A stretch of 64,000 bases of DNA from the NCBI GenBank assembly GCA_032622095.1, contig CP136062.1, forward strand, positions 198,407,887 to 198,471,886, written 5' to 3'. Below, piece after piece: positions 23,878-35,606 of this stretch. Positions within the stretch are counted from its first letter, which is position 1, and each line of letters begins with the position of its first letter. A program made the translations under genes and the position numbers. The DNA comes from Siphonodentalium dalli. Taxonomy: Eukaryota > Mollusca > Scaphopoda > Gadilida > Siphonodentaliidae. Below the pieces are notes generated by a model. That model had not been told where the DNA came from. It saw nothing but the letters and a program-made list of their open reading frames with translations, and did not search any database.

Positions 23878-24190
23878 CACTGGCAAATTTGCCTGGTATT
23901 TTGCAGAAAGCTATAATGTGCCAGAAACTAACGCAAAAATGCTTATAAAATGCACACGTAAGAATAGTATACGTATAAGAAGTTAATTCAAACTCGGCAG
24001 TTTCACCCGCAACGATGCTACTGAAAATTGTCTTCAAATAGCATTCAACAATCTGGCAACATAAATTACACAGGTATTTGAAAACAAATGTCAGTAGCAC
24101 CGTTACAGAAATTTTACTTCTCATGTCGTTAGCTTTGGTAAAGATGCATTTTATACATATATTGCCATTAAGGTTTGCTAAGACGAAATG
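23878..24190 (+). repeat. dispersed repeat D, copy 1
   Basis: The phrase CACTGGCAAATTTGCCTGGT, then TTTTGCAGAAAGC, recurs diverged at 27660 and 33182 (GGCAAGTTTSMC, TTTTTGCA, GTAAACGACAACATG-like). It is old and non-coding. Confidence 0.45.
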
Positions 24191-24241
24191 CCTGAAAACA
24201 GTACCTGAACAATTTGCGAGTATGTGTACGTTACCTAAGAT

Positions 24242-24307
24242 TGAGAGACAAGTCTAAAGGAGCTGCTGTCACTTGAGAGACCAGTCTATAGGAGCTGCTG
24301 TCACTTG
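24242..24307 (+). repeat. 33-bp tandem duplication
   Basis: Two adjacent copies of TGAGAGACAAGTCTAAAGG plus AGCTGCTGTCACTT, with two differences. A diverged related phrase (GAGAGACCAGTAAACAGGAG) lies at 31879 and is also followed by AAATATTTTT. Confidence 0.85.
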
Positions 24308-24309
24308 GA

Positions 24310-25540
24310 AATATTTTTTTCTCCAATTATTTTATATTACTTTAGACATAAAATTATGCTATTTTTAGAACATTACAACATTTTCGAGTGTTAACATGAA
24401 TGGTCAGTGTTTATTACAGTCCACTTTATTTTATCTATGATTGATTATGTGCAGTCTATAATTATTTTTGGGGAGAAATTAGAACATTATGTTGCGCAAT
24501 TTCTCGCAAAAAGAGCCAAAAAAAAAAAAAACACACACACACAAAATTTCTAAATAAAATTGACCATTTAGTTTTTATTATTGTTTATAGGTATATTAGG
24601 CATTCGGGATGTTGCCAAACAGTTTGAACTAGAACAGTCTGGGACTGATTGAAAATATCAACCCTAACTGAATAAATTGTAAGAGGTGTCAAATGTACGT
24701 CTTTTCGATATATTTCATGGTCTTATACCAGCCTCACATTAAAATTGTCGAATTAGCAAATACAGCATACCGGTATTGTAGTTTAATGTTTTATTATGAT
24801 GGTTTAATAATGCTATTATATATAGAGGATCTAAACATTTTGTAGTTGAGTATTGCCGAATCTAGATTGAACTGCCAGTTGACAGTTGCTTCACTATAGA
24901 GCGGCGAGAGATAAACACACCTTTACACACAATTATGAACACACAATTAACAGTATGATGCCTGCGTTATGCCAAGGAATGACAAGGCAATCGTTTTCCG
25001 ACCAGTCCTGTGATATATTTGAGCAGTGTAGAACTCTACAGTCGCATTTTACCTAACTCGATTTCAAGACAATGCTGCGAAGATGAGCGTGATGCGCAAT
25101 TCAAAATGCCATTACATGTACATTGGTGACAAGCTGAGAGATATATAAGCACTTGTACAGAAATGGCATACACATAATGGTCACGCAGATGGTCTCTTGG
25201 CAAAATATGCATAAGCAGTATAGTCGCACCTCACCCCATCCTATAAATTTGAACATTCATGCACTTTTGCACCAAAGTTTATGACATGTAAACGTTGGTG
25301 ATTTGGGTACAAGCGGATTGAGTGTTGGCCACATACACTCATCATTTCGTTCCCCAATTCACTGTCTGTTATATAGACAGACAGTGAATGACTGCTGATA
25401 TGTGTCTGTACTATATAGTAGGTGGTTGACATATGAGTCTGGAAAAGAACTCAACAGAAGACGCCTTATATATGCGATTTTACAGATATTGGTTTGTTGG
25501 GAATAATCATGTGTTCAGCACCATTGTCATTATAATACGA
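24310..25540. other. no gene seen
   Basis: AT-rich. A small hairpin, TTCACTGTCTGT/ACAGACAGTGAA, lies at 25358-25388. No coding or RNA feature is supported. Confidence 0.4.
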
Positions 25541-25549
25541 CGGTGTTAA

Positions 25550-25853
25550 CCCTTCACCCAACAGAACGGCCATGTGCCAATGCATTCTCTTATAATAAGA
25601 GAATGCATTGGCTTAACACATTAAGCATTTTTTAGGCCAATGCATTCTCTTATATATGCGAGGCGACCTATGGTCGACTCGCATATATAAGAGAATGCAT
25701 TGGCGCAGGGCATAACTGTAACTATCACAATGTGGTCAAGGAGCCGGTTCCAATGATATCCATATTTGTATGGTTCTATTGAGACAGACCGAAGATATTT
25801 TAGGCTGTTGAATCTTTATTTGGCCGGTTTTGGCCGGTTTGTTGGGTAAAGGG
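25550..25853 (-). mobile_element. piggyBac-like hairpin MITE, copy B
   Basis: Flanked by TTAA (25546-25549 and 25854-25857), ends CCCTTCACCCAACA and TGTTGGGTAAAGGG. It is in reverse orientation to copy A, with the long arm on the right. The left hairpin is collapsed to CTCTTATAATAAGAG at 25584 by an internal deletion. The right 67-bp hairpin is intact near 25637-25703. Confidence 0.87.
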
Positions 25854-25908
25854 TTAATACTTTCATAAGGCACCACAAACTGTTTAACTGAGAACTTTCA
25901 CTCCGGTG

Positions 25909-26274
25909 CAAGCCTGAGTTTATTAGCTAGCGGGCTAGCGTCACCAAATTCACCCTCTTGGGACCTCATTCTACATGGCTCATCTGCTATGGGAGACATA
26001 GACTCAGAATGAAGTTCCCAAATGGTGAATATTGTAATGTACACCCATTGGGAAGCTCGATTATGCAATGTGTCGTCTGCCAATTTGGGGATATAGAGAA
26101 ACTAAACTATAGAAATTTGATAATAAAGAAACCTTCCAGAGAAGATGGGGCCTAAGCAGAATGAGGTCCCAGAGGGTGAATTTAGTGATGCTAGCCCACT
26201 ATGTGGGATGCGTCACTAAATTCACCCTATGGGGTCTCATTCTGCAAATGACAGACACGCTATAATCAGGCTGG
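25909..26274. mobile_element. palindromic hAT-like MITE (CAAGCCT ends), copy 1
   Basis: The ends CAAGCCTGA and TCAGGCTGG lie between CTCCGGTG (25901-25908) and CCCCGGTG (26275-26282). Both halves carry the hairpin GGGTGAATTTGGTGA/TCACCAAATTCACCC around GCTAGC, with GACCTCATTCT outside. The second copy is at 52376-52612, with a perfect 8-bp duplication. The 80-bp phrase from 25978 to 26130 resembles a scrambled third half. Confidence 0.75.
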
Positions 26275-26429
26275 CCCCGGTGCACCAGGAAACAGCCAGC
26301 ACCAGCAGTAAGAAACTGGCAAACATGCATGAATTATTCACATATACCCAGTGGATATAAGAAAGACTCTCATCCGCTTCTGCGACAATAGTGCATGGAT
26401 GTGAGAACTGACAGGAAAGACAATAAAAT

Positions 26430-26690
26430 CATAGTCAGAAATGGTAACGCATCAAGATCATATATTGTATACCCATGATTGTAATTATAGAATATAAAAT
26501 ATATTGGTTTCACGAATGATCAACTCATAGCATTAATCGCCTTGCACTTCTTGGCATCCGAATAACAATTGAAATTGAAATTCCCAACTACACCTTTTAC
26601 CGGACTCGGCCTCCGGGTCGCAGTTCGACTTTTAATCCGTCCAAAAATTCCCATTTCTATAAATAAAACGCCCATGCTCCCACTCTATAC
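26430..26690 (-). repeat. dispersed repeat C, copy 1 (internally deleted)
   Basis: Inverted relative of 38120-38875 and 45590-46065. Shared blocks are CCAATATATTTTATATTC (seen here as its complement), CACCTTTTACCGGACTCGGC and TATAAATAAAACGCCCATG. It lacks the central third found in the other copies. Confidence 0.7.
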
Positions 26691-27150
26691 CAAGAATCAG
26701 CGACTCATTATACACACGGAGCGCTAAATAAGCATCAACTTGTGATTCTGGACGACTGATGTGCAAAACTTTAAAGTTCAGTTATCCGCAAAACAAATGT
26801 GATGCCACAACCACTTACAGCATATGTTCCACAAATACTGTACATCAATCTTAAACTCAGAGTTCAACGTATTAAAGTCCATGTCATCTAACGTGACAAG
26901 GAATCTGTGGCACTCCCTACAATAAATACATCATAACAATCAGCAGCCGTGCCAAGAGCCGCTCTTACAATTGAAGACATATCATGTGCTCATTTTTAGT
27001 GAATCAAACTGCATGGTAAGTGAGCACGCGTGCCCTTTGTTCACCGCCAGAATGTAGCATTGAACTTATATGAACGACAATACCAACCACATCGTTCGTA
27101 CCATTTCAGAGAACTGAATGACGCACAATTGTAAAAAAAATAGTCCTTAA

Positions 27151-27590
27151 CCCTTTACCCAACAAACCGGCCAAAAACGCCCAAATAAAGCTTCAACAGC
27201 CTAAAATATCTTCGGTCTGTCTCAATAACACCATACAAATATGGATATCATTGGAACCGGTTCATTGACCACATTGTGATGGTTACAGTTATGCCCTGTG
27301 CCAATGCATTCTCTTATATATGCGAGTCGACCATAGGTCGCCTCGCATATATAAGAGAATGCATTGGCCTAACACTTTTTACCATTTTTTCTTACATTCT
27401 TTAACAATTTTATAATTTTTTCTTACATTTTTTAACAATTTTTATAATATTTTTCTACATTCTTTGACAATTTTATCATTTTTAATATGTGTTAAGCCAA
27501 TGAATTCTCTTATATATGCGAGGCGACCTATGGTCAACTCGCATATATAAGAGAATGCATTGGCACAGGGCCGTTCTGTTGGGTAAAGGG
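27151..27590 (+). mobile_element. piggyBac-like hairpin MITE, copy C
   Basis: Flanked by TTAA (27147-27150 and 27591-27594), ends CCCTTTACCCAACA and TGTTGGGTAAAGGG. It is full length, with two 67-bp hairpins (27300-27366 and about 27497-27563) separated by a T-rich spacer that has an extra duplication of TTTTTTCTTACATT. Confidence 0.9.
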
Positions 27591-27654
27591 TTAATCAAAC
27601 GAGCAAAGTTCACGTCACGTTTTTAGTATCTGCCAATATGGATCTGACTTGACA

Positions 27655-27920
27655 TATACACCTTCACAAACTGGCAAGTTTCACTGCATTTTTTGCAAAG
27701 CATTTCTCCATAGAGACCCATATGGTACTAGAATGTAAACGGCAACATGTGCACATATAATACATCTTTACCAAAGCTTACGTCGTGAGAAGTAGAACTT
27801 CTGTAGTTCCACATGTAAACTAATGGTGCACTAACATAGACTTCAAATACATGTATGATTGATTCTTGTGAGAAAATTGCATGCCCTATATATACAGGCA
27901 AATATCGGTTTCATCGCTAT
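27655..27920 (+). repeat. dispersed repeat D, copy 2
   Basis: Aligns with 33182-33430: ACTGGCAAGTTT, GCATTTCTCCATAG, GAGAAGTA, AAATACATGTATGATTGAT, TTCTTGTGAGAAAATTGC. Diverged and non-coding. Confidence 0.55.
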
Positions 27921-28349
27921 ACATGGGGAGGGGGGAGGACCACAGAGTGTTTATTTTATTTCTAACGTAGTTAGTAGCTGTGGTACAGATAGCTTTTATC
28001 ATCATCATATATTTCACGGATCGAGTCTGACCTACTCTTAGTTTGATACTTTAAACTGGTGAAATGATAGTCCACCAATTCATTAAATTGGTCCAAGTAT
28101 TAAACGCTAACTATTTGGTTAGGAGGAGCATTCCACACAGGTCTGATTCTCTGGGTGAAAAAAATAGGTATTTTTGCGTTCGTTTTCTGGCACATTATGG
28201 TTTTCGATATCGAAATGCAAGCAAAATATACCACGGAGCGTGTAAACGTACTCTAATAAAACAGGACCAGTAATCGATGGTCAGACTTTTTTGTTTATTT
28301 GTTTATATTTTTATTGAAATATAGAAGATGTTGAATGATATGGTATACA

Positions 28350-28945
28350 ACAAAAACTAGAGGTGTGACTGTCCCAATGGGACTAAGGATACCCCGTGTT
28401 TTTAAAATACTAAGATATATCACATGTCAGTAAACATTTAGTTAAAATAATACAATAACAGTTCCCATTGCAGGTGCACAACCCGAACCCTAATCTTAAA
28501 CATATTGACCGAAAAATGTAGGAATGCATGTTGCGAAAATGTTCTAAGTCGAAAAAGGGGAATAACTCCACAGTCGGACAGACGTCATAATCGCAGGTGC
28601 ACATGTTCCCATGGTACTAAATATCAGTGCCAAGATTAAAAAACATTGACCTAAAAATGTAGGAATAAAAGCTCGGACAAAATTATGCATGTTGCAAACA
28701 AAATTCTAAGTCGTCGAAAAAGGGGGGATAACTCCACCAAAAAAAGTCCGACATACGTCATAATCGCAGGTGCACAAGTACCCATAGTGGTTGATGTCTG
28801 TGCCAAGTTTCACGGAAAATGATCATAAAACGACTGAGAAAAACTCCGGACAAATTTGAGTCCACGGACGGACGGACGACGGACGGACAAGCTGAATCCA
28901 GTATCCCCCCCCCCCACAACTTCGTTGCGGGGGTATAATAAATGG
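28350..28945 (+). repeat. interspersed repeat with GACGGACGGAC and 3' hairpin
   Basis: Starts near CTAGAGGTGTGACTGTCCCA and contains two diverged internal copies of a block with CATTGACC, AATGTAGGAATG and CGCAGGTGCACA. It ends in GGACGGACGACGGACGGAC, a C run and the hairpin CAACTTCGTTG followed by CGGGGGTATAATAA. The repetitive build is clear from this copy; the family is not identified. Confidence 0.55.
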
Positions 28946-28965
28946 TAAATTGTTCTAGGTTTCTA

Positions 28966-29118
<153 letters not shown>

Positions 29119-29990
29119 TAGACCGAATAAAGAAGAGGGAAGAGAAAGTTACAGAAGATGAAATGGAGTGAATGAAGCATGTGGGTAATTGTTATAAGAA
29201 AAACGATATTCTATGGGGTGGTGTCTATTCAGAAACGAATATTAGTTTGTTCGGTGTTTTTTTCCCCCGACGTTCAGACTTCATCGTTTGTACAATTATC
29301 TGGTTCTTTTGTAAATAATTATGTAATATACTTCATTTGTCGAAATATAAAGATAATCGTGAAAAAAGGTAATTCAAGTACGTGTATGTATAGTGAGTTG
29401 GAATATCAGGGGTCGCTAAGTCCGTATGGTAATAAGCGTTAATGCATGTGCAGACCATCAGCCGAAGAGTTAGGAGATGAATTCCACGTTATTTGAAGTG
29501 TGAAAAATTAAAGGGTTTGAGAGTAATATACATCAAACCATACTTTTTCGACACTTTGAAGTTGAACCAATTGTTCAATCAAAATATAGCGAACGCAAAA
29601 CAAAAAACCTTTCGATATTTATTAAACAGATTTGGGAACTTTTCAGAAACTCCTGAGGCTTACGCACATGACTGATTGACCGTATGCGCGCTCACATCTG
29701 TAAGTGCACGAGTAAACACTTGTATACATAAGTCAATATAAATCCGTTGATACACACCATAGACCATAGATTAGTAAATATATTATCTGATTAGGATGAG
29801 TAAACAAGTATACATCTATTAAACGCGACATCGATGTATATACTATAGAATACCACCCCATTCACACTCAGCTTAATGATTTGTTGCGTATGTACATGTA
29901 CATGTATTGATGATTCGTAATTGTGTCTATTGTCTCTGTAATGTCTTTTATGATTAACAGAGTTACTATTAAATTGAATTGAAATATAGC
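29119..29990. other. no gene seen
   Basis: AT-rich sequence. Short frames at 29179-29442 and 29493-29675 lack domains, introns or a partner. Confidence 0.4.
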
Positions 29991-30001
29991 AATTGATTTA
30001 A

Positions 30002-30940
30002 GGACTTTGCTAACCCAATTTTCCCCAAATTTAATGGAGTCCAAAATAAAGGTTTATGTTCACTTTTATTACTAATCACAGCAACCAATCCCATGGATGC
30101 AACATTTTAAGAGTATAATTCATGGTGGATTATGTTAGAAATTCAAAATGTGAAATTTATAGAAGTTTTTAAAATTTATTTTTTCGAACCCAAAATCAAC
30201 AAAAACAAAGGTCATATCTAAGAAAAAAATATGGGTATGTGTACTGAACACTGTGAAGAATGATGAACAATAAAGATATACTCACATTTCTTCAGTTTTA
30301 TTAAGATTTTTGGCTTGGAAGCAGTTGTTTACAAATGGTAGCTTTCATTGCTCAGAAAAGCTATTTGGGAACTGAATTTGATGGGTTAAGATAATGTTCA
30401 CTCAAATCTGCAGGGATTATGACCAGCCAGTGCTGTACTTTATCCTGACTCAGGATGATTGATGACCTAGATTCTGGGTTATGGGGTACACCAGATTGGG
30501 GATTACACAGTTCTTTTGTCAAGAGATTCACAACACACCACTGTCCACATATATTAACATTTAAATGCCAGCTCACTACAAGTGATGTCAGGTAACTTAC
30601 GCAATTATTTGTAAACAATTGGTTCTTAGTAATTTTATCAAAGAATGCTTGATAAATATGAATATTATTTTATTGTTCATCATTCTTCACAGTGTTCAGT
30701 AGACATTGCCATATTTTTTTCTTTGATATGGAATTTGTGTTTATTGATTTTGGGTTCGAAAAAATAGATTTTAAAAACCTCTATAAATTTCACATTTAGT
30801 ATTTCTAACATATTCCACCATTAATAACGCTCTTAAAATGTTGCATGCATGAGTTTGGTTACTGTGATTACTAACACAAGTGAACATAAACCTTTATTTT
30901 GACTCCATCAAATTTGGGGAAAATTGGGTTAGCAAAGTCC
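30002..30940. mobile_element. TTAA-flanked foldback element, 939 bp
   Basis: Flanked by TTAA (29998-30001 and 30941-30944). The terminal inverted repeats begin GGACTTTGCTAACCCAATTT and extend about 280 bp inward to TGTTCATCATTCTTCACAGT, with scattered differences. The loop is about 370 bp with no domain. GG ends plus TTAA fit a Kolobok-like non-autonomous element (inference). Transcription through it would give a long hairpin RNA. Confidence 0.88.
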
Positions 30941-31426
30941 TTAATATGCATAGCTGTATTAAATGTGAAAATCTATGGATAAGAAAATATATACCGATGG
31001 TCAGACTTGATTTTGTGCTATGGAAAATTTACTGACCTCACCTGCTGACCCAAAAATCAGCCAATTAATTGTCATTCAATGAAGTGTTTAATTAGTCGAG
31101 ATGCTCTACAATACTAATGAACCCATGCAGGCAAAACGTTGAAACGCTCTCGAGATAGTATATAGGATCTATAATACTATCAAGTGATTAAATGTCACAC
31201 AGGTATGTCCACTACATAATCGCAGCACACCTCCTGGTCGGAACGGCTTATTAGCATTCACAAAATGACTGAGTACAAGTGGCAAAGTAGTCTTACTGAT
31301 TCGGTTGGAAGAATCACCAAAAGGTCTTGATGGGAATTACAGTCAAACAAGCGTGAACTAATTGTGCTATTGAAACTTGTTGTCGAATATCTAAGAGTCG
31401 ATATAATAATAAAGCTACCCCGTAGG

Positions 31427-31433
31427 TATAAAA
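31427..31433 (+). promoter_or_regulatory. TATA-like box before candidate first exon
   Basis: TATAAAA lies about 110 bp upstream of the ATG at 31543, a spacing that would allow a short 5' UTR starting near 31458. In this AT-rich genome such a match is weak evidence on its own. Confidence 0.3.
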
Positions 31434-31542
31434 CAGCTATTGTGTGGGTCGCAACATAAATGAGCCTTTCGGTACTACCGGTTTTAGTTGTTCCTAGGGT
31501 GTAGTCAGTGGAAAGGTGTCGTCCGATAGAGACGAACTGAAC

Positions 31543-31636
31543 ATGTGGTCCGCAGAGGCATGTGGCCTCTTGGTCGTATTTTTTATTTTCGCACAAAATA
31601 CTGATGGAAGGAATTTGAACAGATTCAAACGACAAG
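31543..31636 (+). CDS. candidate signal-peptide first exon
   Basis: An ATG opens 31 codons. Residues 7-17 form a hydrophobic core (CGLLVVFFIFA), followed by QNTDG as a plausible signal-peptidase region. RFKR at residues 27-30 matches a furin-type R-x-K-R site. The frame ends CAA-G before GTTTGT, a usable though weak donor, so the exon would leave in phase 1. That is the phase in which every VWA/TSP1 exon downstream begins. Joining to the exon at 51521 would keep the frame, but would need a 19.9-kb intron and possibly further unseen exons. It could equally be the first exon of another secreted protein or a chance frame. Only the sequence features are seen; the link is inference. Confidence 0.42.
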
Positions 31637-31720
31637 GTTTGTCAATTTTTTTAATTTGTTTTATATATATATATTTTTATTATTATTATTATTATTTTTT
31701 GGTAAATATTTGGATGAACC

Positions 31721-31802
31721 GCATATATAAGAAAGTACATTGGCACATTGAATTTAATTGAATTTAATTGGGTTTTCGCAATATTTCAGAAGCTCCAGTT
31801 AA
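31721..31802. mobile_element. end fragment of hairpin MITE, third family
   Basis: GCATATATAAGAAAGTACAT, TGGCACATTG, and after a 12-bp duplication of TTGAATTTAATT, the end CAGAAGCTCCAGTT. It matches the right terminus of the element at 62612-62825. Confidence 0.55.
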
Positions 31803-32134
31803 GGAAGGGGTAAAAATGGTGTATCTCTTCCTTGAACTTTCTGTATGGATTCAGGGTATAAAATTATATTTTGAGTTAGAGAGACCAGTAAACAGGAGCT
31901 TCATTAGAAATATTTTTGCCTCCAAATACTTTCTATGAATTGGGTCAGAAAATGTGGCTACTTTTCTAACATGACAACATTTGTTATTGGAAATATATCT
32001 CTTGAAACACTAGTAAGTGAAATATGTGCAACACCTGTTGTTTCTTGAAATGGGGTTCCATTGAGATTTATTCGTTGCTGTCGGGAAGAGATAGAGCATC
32101 TTTAAGTATATATTCGGCATATTTTCAGACAATA

Positions 32135-32597
32135 TGTGACCCGCCATATCAAATCCAGTCGTAAGTCGGGATTTTTTTTACCCTGTGCCAATGCATTCTC
32201 TTATATATGCGAGTCGACCATAGGTCGCCTCGCATATATAAGAGAATGCATTGGCCTAACAATTTTTTACAATTTTAATAATATTTTCTTGTATATTCTT
32301 TAACAATTTTATAATTTCACCCATACAGAGCCCCAGACAAACATGAGCAGACGACACTATTCTATATGCTTCTATATATGTGTGGGGCTCCCTGCGGGGT
32401 AATGGATGTTTTTTATTTTATGTCCTAAAAATTGTAAGAAACATTTATTTAAAAAAAATGATAAAAAATTGTTAGGCCAATGCATTCTCTTATATATGCG
32501 AGGCGACCTATGGTCGACTCGCATATATAAGAGAATGCATTGACACAGGGTAAAAAAAATCCCGACTTTACGACAGGATTTGATATGGCGGGTCACA
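32135..32597. mobile_element. TA-flanked hairpin MITE, TGTGACCCGCC family, copy 1
   Basis: The ends TGTGACCCGCCATATCAAAT and its complement are continued by CCAGTCGTAAGTCGGGATTT. TA precedes the left end and ATA follows the right, so a TA target as in Tc1/mariner is plausible. Two 67-bp hairpins sit near both ends, the same module as in the piggyBac-like copies, around a GGGGCTCC-type central inverted repeat. Copies 2 and 3 are at 49019 and 53320. Confidence 0.85.
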
Positions 32598-32599
32598 AT

Positions 32600-33180
32600 A
32601 TGAACATCCAGCTTTACTAACTTATGTATTTATTTCAATCGTCGACCAAACATGCAAACCTTTGAGTGTATACGTACTTCGTAAGAAACAAGAGTTTGTG
32701 TAGTATATATTCACTGTATTTTCCACGTGGATATACAGTTAAAGTTCGAATATAGGTTATTGCTACGAATGTTGTCAGATGTATACCCGCTTTGCGGTTT
32801 CGAACTCACTGGTTATTGTAAGTTCGAGAATACAACAATTTCCTCCTAAAATTGAATGTTCTGGTTTCCAAAGAGCCAAACAAAAGCAACCTCTTTGGGA
32901 GACGAATGGAAAAGCAACGATTTTCTTTTTGCAGTTACCAAATAGCAGCCCAAATCCATCTTAAAGTTCTAGTTTTTTTTTAATCAAATTATTAGCAACG
33001 TTTCAGCTTTCAGTCAGGTTTGATCTGGAAACACATAAACTGGGTGCAAGTCTAACTTATTTTACAGTTAGTAAATAACAAGCATGACATTTCTATCTTT
33101 GTGGTCGGCGTGGAGGCAACAATCCCCGCCGTCATGTTGCCTATTCTACTTCGTTTATATTATTAAACTGTATGGGTTAA
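32600..33180. other. no gene seen
   Basis: AT-rich. A frame at 32779-32964 has no recognisable domain. Confidence 0.35.
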
Positions 33181-33181
33181 C

Positions 33182-33430
33182 ACAATGGCAAGTTTGCCCA
33201 TTAAATATGTTTTGCAGGTATTTCGTTATAGAAAGCCATATGCATGATACCATCAGAATAAACGACAACATGCGTATATATATAACGAAACATTGCGACA
33301 CGAGAAGTAAAATATATGTAATCCCAAATTACTAACATATGCATTCAAATACATACATGTATGATTGGTTCTTGCGATATAATTGCGTGCTATTTACTGG
33401 CAAATTTCGGTAGTTCTGTATTGAGAGAAC
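33182..33430 (+). repeat. dispersed repeat D, copy 3
   Basis: Aligns with 27655-27920 over ATGGCAAGTTTGCCC, GAGAAGTA, AAATACATACATGTATGATT, GGTTCTTGCGATATAATTGC. Non-coding. Confidence 0.55.
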
Positions 33431-34102
33431 TTTATCTAAAACGCTAACGCTGAAGAAAGATGTAGCATTGGCCCGGTTTAAAGCAGAAATCATCATCGAC
33501 TACCAATCGAGACTGGTTCTTGTGAGAATATCGATAAATCGAAGTGATGTTGCAACACCAATGCTATTGGTGACGAATATCATTATTTGATGAAATGCGT
33601 GCACTTTATATGAATCTTTTAGATTCATTGCGAGACGAAACCCCCTGTTCGAAGTACATTACATGTATCCACAACTTATTTTCCATTGAACCGCGGTGTA
33701 TGCATATCATTGTCATTTGATATGTATATATTTCCATAAGTTATATACAATGTGTATATTTTCTCGATTAAGACGCCTTGTTTTGCAACGTGCGCGCTAA
33801 TGTCATTAGATAACTACGCAGATAATTGGCATTATACATGTATATAAGGAGCATGTCGACAAGTTGGACCCAGAAACGATGAATGAGGAACTCGAGTATA
33901 TGCCGACCATAGAAACTGTAGGTTCTAAAGAAAACGGGAAGCTGAATTAATCGTTGATGTTTAATGCAAGCTTAATTTGTTCGGAAGTTGGCTATACGTC
34001 AGATTTAGGTCAAAATTGGATCACGTGTTGTAATGTTCCGGTATCTGAGAAAGCAATACACCAAATGTCCAGCCGACATATAGAGATGCGGTATACGAAA
34101 GT

Positions 34103-34227
34103 CTTACAAAATACATACAATTAATTTTTCAATACTTTCAACCATATATAATGTTTGACGGGTAATCATACAAAATACATACAATTAATTTTTCAATATT
34201 TTCAACCATAATGTTTGACGGGCAATC
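34103..34227 (+). repeat. tandem duplication, about 64-bp unit
   Basis: Two copies of ACAAAATACATACAATTAAT, TTTTCAATAYTTTCAACCAT, AATGTTTGACGGGYAATCA. The first has an extra ATAT. Confidence 0.9.
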
Positions 34228-34795
34228 AATCCCCTACCTATATATATATAGTTTCAACGATTAAGCAGTATTTTTTTTGCGAGTGCTTCCCTGACTTTCA
34301 TTAATGCGGTTAAAGGTTGATCTTGCACCAGTTGTCATATACACTAATATAACTGATAAACGGGATATCTAAGTCAGCATCTGTTGTGAGGATAAACGGT
34401 TGTATCATGGATGAATTGGCAACAATTATGACATCCCGCTGTGGAATAATACTAAGTTGGCAGAAATAATCATGAATTAGCATATTTTTTGGGGGTATAT
34501 TATATAAGCACATCAATAAGCCAAGCTATTCACGATAAGCTGTGTGCGGCTTTTGAAATATTAAAACGCCTGCCATACACTGGGTATACTTGGTTCAAGG
34601 GGCATATATCGGTCAATGGGTACCTCGTTCAACGTCAAGCAAGAACTGTTCTGACTTTGTCAGCGTGAAATGTTCAATTGCTGCATGATCGCGATGCATA
34701 TTAAGGCGCGTATACACATGGCGGGCAAGAAAATATCAGGTATGCCCCATGTAACTATGGAGCCCCGGAGGTGACATCCGAATTTTTTTTTTTAA

Positions 34796-35606
34796 GTCGT
34801 GGCCACGAGAATAAAGTCGTGGCCACGAGAATATGAAGTCGTGGCCACGAGCATATGAAGTCGTGGCCACGAGAATATGAGGTCGTGGCCACGAGAATAA
34901 AGTCGTGGGCACGAGAATAATGTCGTGGCCACGAGAATAAAGTCGTGGCCACGAGAATAATGTCGTGGCCACGAGAATATGGAGTCGTGGCCACGAGAAT
35001 AATGTCGTGGCCACGAGAATATGGTCGTGGCCACGAGAATATAGTCGTGGCCACGAGAATATGAAGTCGTGGCCACGAGAATATGAAGTCGTGGGCACGA
35101 GAATAAAGTCGTGGCCACGAGAATAAAGTCGTGGGCACGAGAATAATGTCGTGGCCACGAGAATAAAGTCGTGGCCACGAGCATAAAGTCGTGGCCACGA
35201 CTTTATTCTCGTGCCCACGACTTTATTCTCGTGGCCACGACCATATTCTCGTGGCCACGACTTCATAGTCTCGTGGCCACGACTTCATATTCTCGTGGCC
35301 ACGACTTCATATTCTCGTGGCCACGACTATATTCTCGTGGCCACGACCATATTCTCGTGGCCACGACATTATTCTCGTGGCCACGACTCCATATTCTCGT
35401 GGCCACGACATTATTCTCGTGGCCACGACTTTATTCTCGTGGCCACGACATTATTCTCGTGCCCACGACTTTATTCTCGTGGCCACGACTTTATTCTCGT
35501 GCCCACGACTTCGTAGTCTCGTGGCCACGACCTCATATTCTCGTGGCCACGACATTATTCTCGTGCCCACGACTTTATTCTCGTGGCCACGACTTTATTC
35601 TCGACA
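34796..35606. repeat. giant inverted array of GTCGTGGCCACGAGAATA units
   Basis: Nineteen direct units of 18-22 bp run to a centre at about 35190-35205, where the array turns over and about twenty reverse-complement units follow. Each unit holds the palindrome CGTGGCCACG; some read CGTGGGCACG and are no longer self-complementary. The linker variants (AAA, AAT, TGAA, TGGA, TG, TA) appear in mirrored order over at least ten units of both arms, so the arms are an inverted duplication and not two independent expansions. The left border is an A/T run (34787-34795); the right border is CTTTATTCTCGACATG. Proline/Arg/His-rich open frames on both strands are artefacts. Confidence 0.95.
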
